From an uncultured Bacteroidales bacterium (GTDB taxonomy: Bacteria; Bacteroidota; Bacteroidia; Bacteroidales; P3): DNA of 64,000 nucleotides. The position numbers were made by a program, and so were the translations under genes. The stretch lies in assembly GCA_937884485.1 (NCBI GenBank), contig CALGCG010000072.1:1-64000 (forward strand), written 5' to 3'. The notes under the pieces were generated by a model. That model did not search any database. It was not told where the DNA came from and saw only the letters and a list, made by a program, of their open reading frames with translations. This document shows positions 59,332-64,000 of this stretch, in pieces (the stretch's first letter is position 1; every line of letters starts with the position of its first letter).

Positions 59332-60837
59332 TTACAACTTTTTTTTGAATTCGTGGAGCATGTTGTTCACCGTCGGCGACACTTTCCATCCCAGGATGGC
59401 TGCCGCCAGCAGGGCGCCGAGGATGGCGGTGCGCACCACGGCGGCCAGGAGGGGGTGCATGCCCAAGGCGGGTTCGACGATGGCGGTCCATGCCACGTAG
59501 AGCGCCGCCATGGCCGTCATGATGGCCACCATCTTGAGGTGCCCCCAGGTGAGGACGTTGACGTCCTGGGTCCAGAGGTGGCGCATGAGGAGGGCGAAGT
59601 AGCCCATGTAGGAGATGAGGGTGGCGCCTGCGGCTCCCTCGATGGCGCTGTCGGGGCCGATGAGGGAGCTGTTGAGACCGATGGCCGCGAGGGTGAGGAT
59701 GGCGATGTAGAGGAGGCTCCAGGCGTAGTGCTTGGAGAAGTTGAGGATGTCGGTGCAGACGGAGAGGGAGGAGTTGACGACCTTGGCCAGGCCGAGGATG
59801 AGGACGACGCTCTTGCCCGCGGCATAGTCGGCGCCGTTGGGGATGAGGGCGAAGAGGGTGTCGAGGTTGATGTAGATGAGGTAGAGGATGGAGGTGCTGA
59901 CGATGAACTGGTGGAGGCTGACCTGCTTGCCGAGGCGGTTCACCTCGTCCCAGGCCTCCTCCTTGACGGCGGTGGCTATCACCGGGCGGGAGATGACGCC
60001 GAGGCTGCGGTAGGGCACCTCGACGACGTTGGCGATGTAGGACGCTATGGTGTAGACGCCCGTCAGCGCCAGGCCCGCCTTGGCGCCGAGGAAGAGGGAG
60101 TTGAAGAGCGGTATGTTGCCGGCGAGCACCGTGGCGGTCATGAAGAGGGAGTAGCGCGCCATCTCGCGCACCTTGCCGTGGTCGAGGAAGTTGCGGTCGA
60201 GGCGGAACGATATACGGCCCAGGCTGCGCAGGTACATCAGGTTCAGCACCATGGCCAGGCCGTAGCTGCCGCAGAAGAGCCACACGAAGACATCGAGCGA
60301 GATGAGGTCGTAGCCGTAGAGCAGGTAGGCCGCCAGGTTGAAGAGGCGGATGCCGACTTCGCGCACCAGTTTGGGCACCGTGATGCGCAGCAACACCGAG
60401 GCGTTGGTCTCGAACACCGTGGTGTACAGCGCGAAGAAGGTCAGCATGGGGATGAGGTAGAAGTAGTCGGCCACCAGGGGCGATTTCATGGCATAGACCG
60501 TCAACAAGGGGTCACGGAAGATGAGGAATGCCAATGCGAACAGGGAGAAGCCCGCCAGCGGCACCAGCATGCTGAGGCCGAAGATGCCGTGGTTGGGGAT
60601 GGAGGTTTCCGATTTCTCGCTCTTGAACCACGGGAAGAAGCGTACGATGCTGGCGTTGGTGCCCAGCTGGGCGAGGGAGGAGAAGAGCAGCGCCGCGTCG
60701 ACCATGACGCGCGTGAGGCCGATTTCCTCCTGCGTCAGGTACCGCGTCAGTACGAAAAAGGAGACAAAGAAACCAATGGCCACCCCAAGGTAGTTGGCCA
60801 CCGCCCCTTTGATGCTCTGTCGTGCTATTACTCCCAT
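59332..60837 (-). CDS. Oligosaccharide flippase / polysaccharide biosynthesis protein
   Basis: A 501-residue membrane protein with about 14 transmembrane segments (MVF/MATE superfamily). Segments such as NYLGVAIGFFVSFFVLTRYL, GTNASIVRFFPWF and GVYTIASYIANVVEVPYRSL are typical of Wzx-like flippases that move lipid-linked sugars across the inner membrane. No glycosyltransferase genes are nearby in this window, so the substrate is open. Confidence 0.88.
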   Translation of the reverse strand: MGVIARQSIKGAVANYLGVAIGFFVSFFVLTRYLTQEEIGLTRVMVDAALLFSSLAQLGTNASIVRFFPWFKSEKSETSIPNHGIFGLSMLVPLAGFSLFALAFLIFRDPLLTVYAMKSPLVADYFYLIPMLTFFALYTTVFETNASVLLRITVPKLVREVGIRLFNLAAYLLYGYDLISLDVFVWLFCGSYGLAMVLNLMYLRSLGRISFRLDRNFLDHGKVREMARYSLFMTATVLAGNIPLFNSLFLGAKAGLALTGVYTIASYIANVVEVPYRSLGVISRPVIATAVKEEAWDEVNRLGKQVSLHQFIVSTSILYLIYINLDTLFALIPNGADYAAGKSVVLILGLAKVVNSSLSVCTDILNFSKHYAWSLLYIAILTLAAIGLNSSLIGPDSAIEGAAGATLISYMGYFALLMRHLWTQDVNVLTWGHLKMVAIMTAMAALYVAWTAIVEPALGMHPLLAAVVRTAILGALLAAAILGWKVSPTVNNMLHEFKKKL

Positions 60838-61145
60838 AATGATTTTTCTCCTAACGGCATTTCTTTTTATTTATTGTGTATGATAAAAAATTATCGAGAT
60901 AATATAAAGTTGTATAGATATGAAAAATGCTCCATCTGCCTAACGGACAGATAGATGTGTCTATTCCCTGAGTCCGCTTCCCCCAAGGGAATACACCAGG
61001 CAAACTCCCTGTCGACTCTTGTATTGTGACTATACTTCGACCATACGCCCACCATACACCCACCTGTGGGTGGTTCGTGCATGCGGCATCTCCCGCTGTC
61101 CATTGGGCGGATGGGGTGAAAAAAATTGTCAAAAAAGGATATTTT
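60838..61145. other. Intergenic stretch upstream of the last gene
   Basis: About 308 bases with no coding frame I support. It contains small inverted repeats (CCCAC-CTG-TGGG near 61060; ATTCCC ... GGGAAT near 60963-60995) and a cluster of ACCATACGCCCACCATAC-like direct repeats. It is not explained by the flanking promoters. Confidence 0.45.
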
Positions 61146-61176
61146 TTTGCGATATCAAAAAAAAGTTGTATTTTTG
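61146..61176 (+). promoter_or_regulatory. Bacteroidota-type promoter of the partial exported protein gene
   Basis: TTTG at 61146-61149, 19 bases, TATTTTTG at 61169-61176: a perfect match to the TTTG / TAnnTTTG consensus, 36 bases before the start codon. Confidence 0.82.
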
Positions 61177-61212
61177 CACGTTTTATTACTAAGGTGAATT
61201 GTTTGTAAATAT

Positions 61213-64000
61213 ATGTATTACAACGTTGTCACTATAAAAACTACTGGGGTCGTACGGCTCTTGCTCCTGTGCCTAATGCTACTCGTGGGTATCGGTGTCT
61301 CTGCACAGACGGAAATCACATCTTTGGGAAGCATCTCGCCCACTGGCAACTACAAGATTGTTGCTGATATCGACGCCTCTTCTTTTTCCACCATCTCCTC
61401 CTTCAGCGGCACCCTCGAGGCCGCCATCAATCCCGAGACGCACATGCCCTATCGCATCACGAACCTCTCCGCCCCCCTCTTCAACATCCTCGCGGGTACG
61501 GTGAAGAACCTGGTGATTGAGAGTGTCGCCATCAGCGGGCACACCGGCAACACCGGTGCCATCGCCTGCACCGCCAATGGCGCGGCGCGCATCTACAATG
61601 TCGGCATCCTCGCCGGCTCGGTGGGCGGCACAGGCTACACCGGTGGCCTCGTGGGCCTGCTCGACGGCACCAATGCAACCGACAAGCCCCGCGTCGTCAA
61701 CTGCTATTCATACGCTGACATCACCAGCGGTACCGAGAAAGGCGGCATTGTGGGCTACAACAATTACGCTTCCAAGTACAACGACTTAAGAACGATGGTG
61801 ATGAACTGCATGTTCTACGGCGACATAGCCTTAAATAACACCATCGCCCCCATCTATGGCGGCTTGGAAATCAGCAACGACTACAATAACAACAACAGCA
61901 ATCGTCTCAACAACTATAACTACTTCCTCTACGAAGCGCCCTTTTCCGAAGGACGCCATATTACAAAATACAACTGCGCTCTGGCTGCCGAACGTCGTTT
62001 TCTGGTGCGCTTCGAGTTCTACCGTCACCTGCTCAACTCCACCCGCGAGTTGGCCAGCTGGTATGTATTTGGCTCGGTTCAGGCCGACGCCCACGACAAA
62101 ATGCTCAAATGGGTGCTCGACCGCAGCGTGGCGCCCTATCCCATCCTGAAAGAGCAGGGTAAATATCCCTCGGTGGTGAACTACGACTCCCTCTACACCA
62201 ACGACCCTCAGACGGGGGACCGTGTGCTGCGCACTGCCGTCACCAATGAGAACGAGGGTAAAGACCTTGGTACGCTTACGGTGACCATCAGCGAGTCGAA
62301 CACGACGAGCGGAGGACAGACCAAGCCCACCGGCGCCACCGTTACGACCACTAGCCTCACCCTCCGCCGTACCGACAAAGACACGGCCAACTTTAACTTC
62401 AACTACGACAAGGTGCAACTGCCCTACTACAACGACGTGGGCAGCGGCAACTATACTGGCAACCGGGTGGTGACCGGATGGAAAATCACCGCTGTCGCCG
62501 GTGGCACACAGGGAGAGCGAGTCGCAGCCGACTTCACCACCTCGACGAATTATGATGCCCCCTATTACGACTTCGCCGACCGCGACACCTACGCCAAAGA
62601 CCTTTATAGCATCAGCGGCCGCGTCTTCGCCCAAGGAGCCTACTTCAATGTGCCCACCGGCGTGACAGGCATCACCATTGAACCCTATTGGGGCATAGCG
62701 GCCTATCTCTCCGACGCCTGCTACGACCGCTACGGATACAATAACAACGACGACCTGACACAGGTGGCCGGGCAACGTTATACCAACGGCAATACATATA
62801 TCTTCAATGGTAGCAATCAAGTGGTGTACACCACTGCCGGCAATGCCTTGGCGGCATTAACCGATGTGTCGTCACCCACGGTCTATGACTATGCCGTAGT
62901 ACTGGTGGGCAACTATCACCACCATGCCACATTAGGTAAAACTGGCCCTGAAATATCAAAAGACACAAAACCATTCTCCATTATGTCTATCGACCTTGAT
63001 CAGGACAACGAACCCGATTATTGTCTCATCTATCGAAGCGGCAAGAACCAACAGATTTCTCCCATCCGCTTCGACTTCATCACGGTACCCGGCATGGTCA
63101 TGGCGCACAAGATGGCATCAAATGCCGACCTCGGCATCCCCGGCAACTGTACACCCAGAGGATGGTTTGAGATCACCACCACCGGGTTGATCAAGTACGG
63201 ACAATTTGAGCACAGCTACAAGGACAAATCGCTGGCTCCCGTCATCTTCATGGGAGGCGTCATCGAACAATTCGTGGCCAACAACACAGGTTCTGGCGAG
63301 AACTATAACAATAAAACAAAATACATGCTTTTTGGTGACAATGTGTGGTTCAAGATGCTTAGTAATGGAGCACACATGGACAAACAAAGCCCTACACCTC
63401 ATCGCCCCATTTCTATCACTGGAGGCGAGTTTGAGTCGCTATATCTCTCAGGCTATTTCCGCCCAGATGCAAATAGTTGTACCACCGGTAACGGCGACTG
63501 CAACGCGGAATGTTACATTGATGGCGGCAAATTCGGCGAAGTGGCGGGTGCCGGACAGGAAAACATTTCCGGCAATATCACATGGATAATCGACCATGCA
63601 GATATGAATAGTTTCTTTGGCGGTGGACTGAAAGTGGTTAATAATGGTTCTCAGATTACAGGAAACATCAACACTACCATAAAGAATAGTCATGTGACGC
63701 TTTTCTGCGGTGGCCCCAAGTTTGGTGATATGGCAGCGGGCAAAACAATTACTACCATAGCCACCGATTGTGTCTTCGGCACCTACTTCGGTGCCGGCTA
63801 CGGCGGCACATCCATCTACCGAGAATGCCCTACTGCCTATAACCAATATCAGACCATGAACTACGATTTTAACAACTGGGTTTCTAGCAGCTATGACAAT
63901 TCTAGCGGCAATAGTTACCGAGGGAAATACACCTCCGGAAAAGGCGTGGCTTGTGGCTATGAATACGAGTTGTTTGCTGGCTCAAGTGGTAACGTAGGCC
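61213..64000 (+). CDS. Very large secreted protein (5' part, continues past window)
   Basis: A frame open from ATG 61213 to the last base (at least 929 codons), so the C-terminus is missing. A signal peptide is present (about residues 1-33, ending GVSAQ). An early GLUG-like region (about 95-160: GHTGNTGAIACTANGAARIY, NVGILAGSVGGTGYTGGLVG) suggests beta-helix repeats. Further on come Tyr- and Asn-rich segments, then repeated GG(E/K)FxE-type turns (GGEFESLYLSGYF, GGKFGEVAGAG) as in large Bacteroidales surface proteins. Presumably surface-exposed, possibly T9SS cargo; the sorting domain would lie beyond the window. Confidence 0.72.
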   Translation, partial: MYYNVVTIKTTGVVRLLLLCLMLLVGIGVSAQTEITSLGSISPTGNYKIVADIDASSFSTISSFSGTLEAAINPETHMPYRITNLSAPLFNILAGTVKNLVIESVAISGHTGNTGAIACTANGAARIYNVGILAGSVGGTGYTGGLVGLLDGTNATDKPRVVNCYSYADITSGTEKGGIVGYNNYASKYNDLRTMVMNCMFYGDIALNNTIAPIYGGLEISNDYNNNNSNRLNNYNYFLYEAPFSEGRHITKYNCALAAERRFLVRFEFYRHLLNSTRELASWYVFGSVQADAHDKMLKWVLDRSVAPYPILKEQGKYPSVVNYDSLYTNDPQTGDRVLRTAVTNENEGKDLGTLTVTISESNTTSGGQTKPTGATVTTTSLTLRRTDKDTANFNFNYDKVQLPYYNDVGSGNYTGNRVVTGWKITAVAGGTQGERVAADFTTSTNYDAPYYDFADRDTYAKDLYSISGRVFAQGAYFNVPTGVTGITIEPYWGIAAYLSDACYDRYGYNNNDDLTQVAGQRYTNGNTYIFNGSNQVVYTTAGNALAALTDVSSPTVYDYAVVLVGNYHHHATLGKTGPEISKDTKPFSIMSIDLDQDNEPDYCLIYRSGKNQQISPIRFDFITVPGMVMAHKMASNADLGIPGNCTPRGWFEITTTGLIKYGQFEHSYKDKSLAPVIFMGGVIEQFVANNTGSGENYNNKTKYMLFGDNVWFKMLSNGAHMDKQSPTPHRPISITGGEFESLYLSGYFRPDANSCTTGNGDCNAECYIDGGKFGEVAGAGQENISGNITWIIDHADMNSFFGGGLKVVNNGSQITGNINTTIKNSHVTLFCGGPKFGDMAAGKTITTIATDCVFGTYFGAGYGGTSIYRECPTAYNQYQTMNYDFNNWVSSSYDNSSGNSYRGKYTSGKGVACGYEYELFAGSSGNVG

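Overview
The window looks like chromosomal DNA of a GC-rich member of the Bacteroidota, most likely Bacteroidales. The evidence is promoters of the Bacteroidota type (TTTG, about 20 bases, TAnnTTTG) with no strong Shine-Dalgarno sites, secreted proteins carrying type IX secretion (T9SS) type A and type B sorting domains, an S46 dipeptidyl-peptidase, a sodium:solute symporter, BatA-like and DUF2807 proteins, and a dcw cluster in the usual Bacteroidetes order. I cannot name the species. MurE carries the DNPR motif, so the peptidoglycan is expected to contain meso-diaminopimelate.

Layout. 0.1-2.9 kb: a translationally coupled sigma-like/small membrane protein operon, then two lipoproteins with a decayed gene fragment between them. 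3.0-9.4 kb (minus strand): HU, fmt, ribH, a continuous ORF joining sigma-54 (RpoN) to an M23 peptidase, and an S46 peptidase. 9.7-13.5 kb: a giant T9SS-exported adhesin with two IgGFc-binding-like regions. 13.8-29.2 kb (plus strand): the dcw cluster mraZ-rsmH-ftsL-ftsI-murE-mraY-(murD remnant)-ftsW-murG-murC-ftsQ-ftsA-ftsZ. 29-36 kb: a DMT exporter, an ABC exporter, a BatA-like protein, nth and an EEP-family protein. 36-48 kb: aroE, DUF2807, DUF4159, rsmE, mnmA, a T9SS protein, recJ, a symporter and a large secreted protein. 48.0-52.95 kb: an AT-rich accessory island at the 3' end of a tRNA-Leu gene. 53-64 kb: a second tRNA-Leu, a 1518-residue exported protein, prfA, a flippase, and the start of a very large secreted protein that runs off the window.

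How the genes work together. The dcw genes supply lipid-II synthesis and the divisome, with 4-base overlaps at several junctions suggesting translational coupling. The position of murD holds only a 179-residue reading frame matching the C-terminal domain of MurD, so a complete MurD must be encoded elsewhere or its step handled differently. The island carries seven genes on one strand, including an ADP-ribosyltransferase-like protein whose gene overlaps that of a NADAR-family protein by 4 bases, a likely toxin-antitoxin pair. It has no integrase but is bounded by a 20-base direct repeat of the tRNA-Leu 3' end.

Most interesting points: (1) the tRNA-bounded, integrase-less island with its ART-NADAR pair; (2) the RpoN-transmembrane-M23 fusion; (3) the MurD C-domain-only gene inside dcw; (4) four long palindromes built from 11-base TTCTTATATAG-like units; (5) in-frame palindromic or simple repeats inserted into rsmE and mnmA; (6) a histidine-rich insertion in MurC. 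All functions are inferred from reading the sequence; no database search was run.
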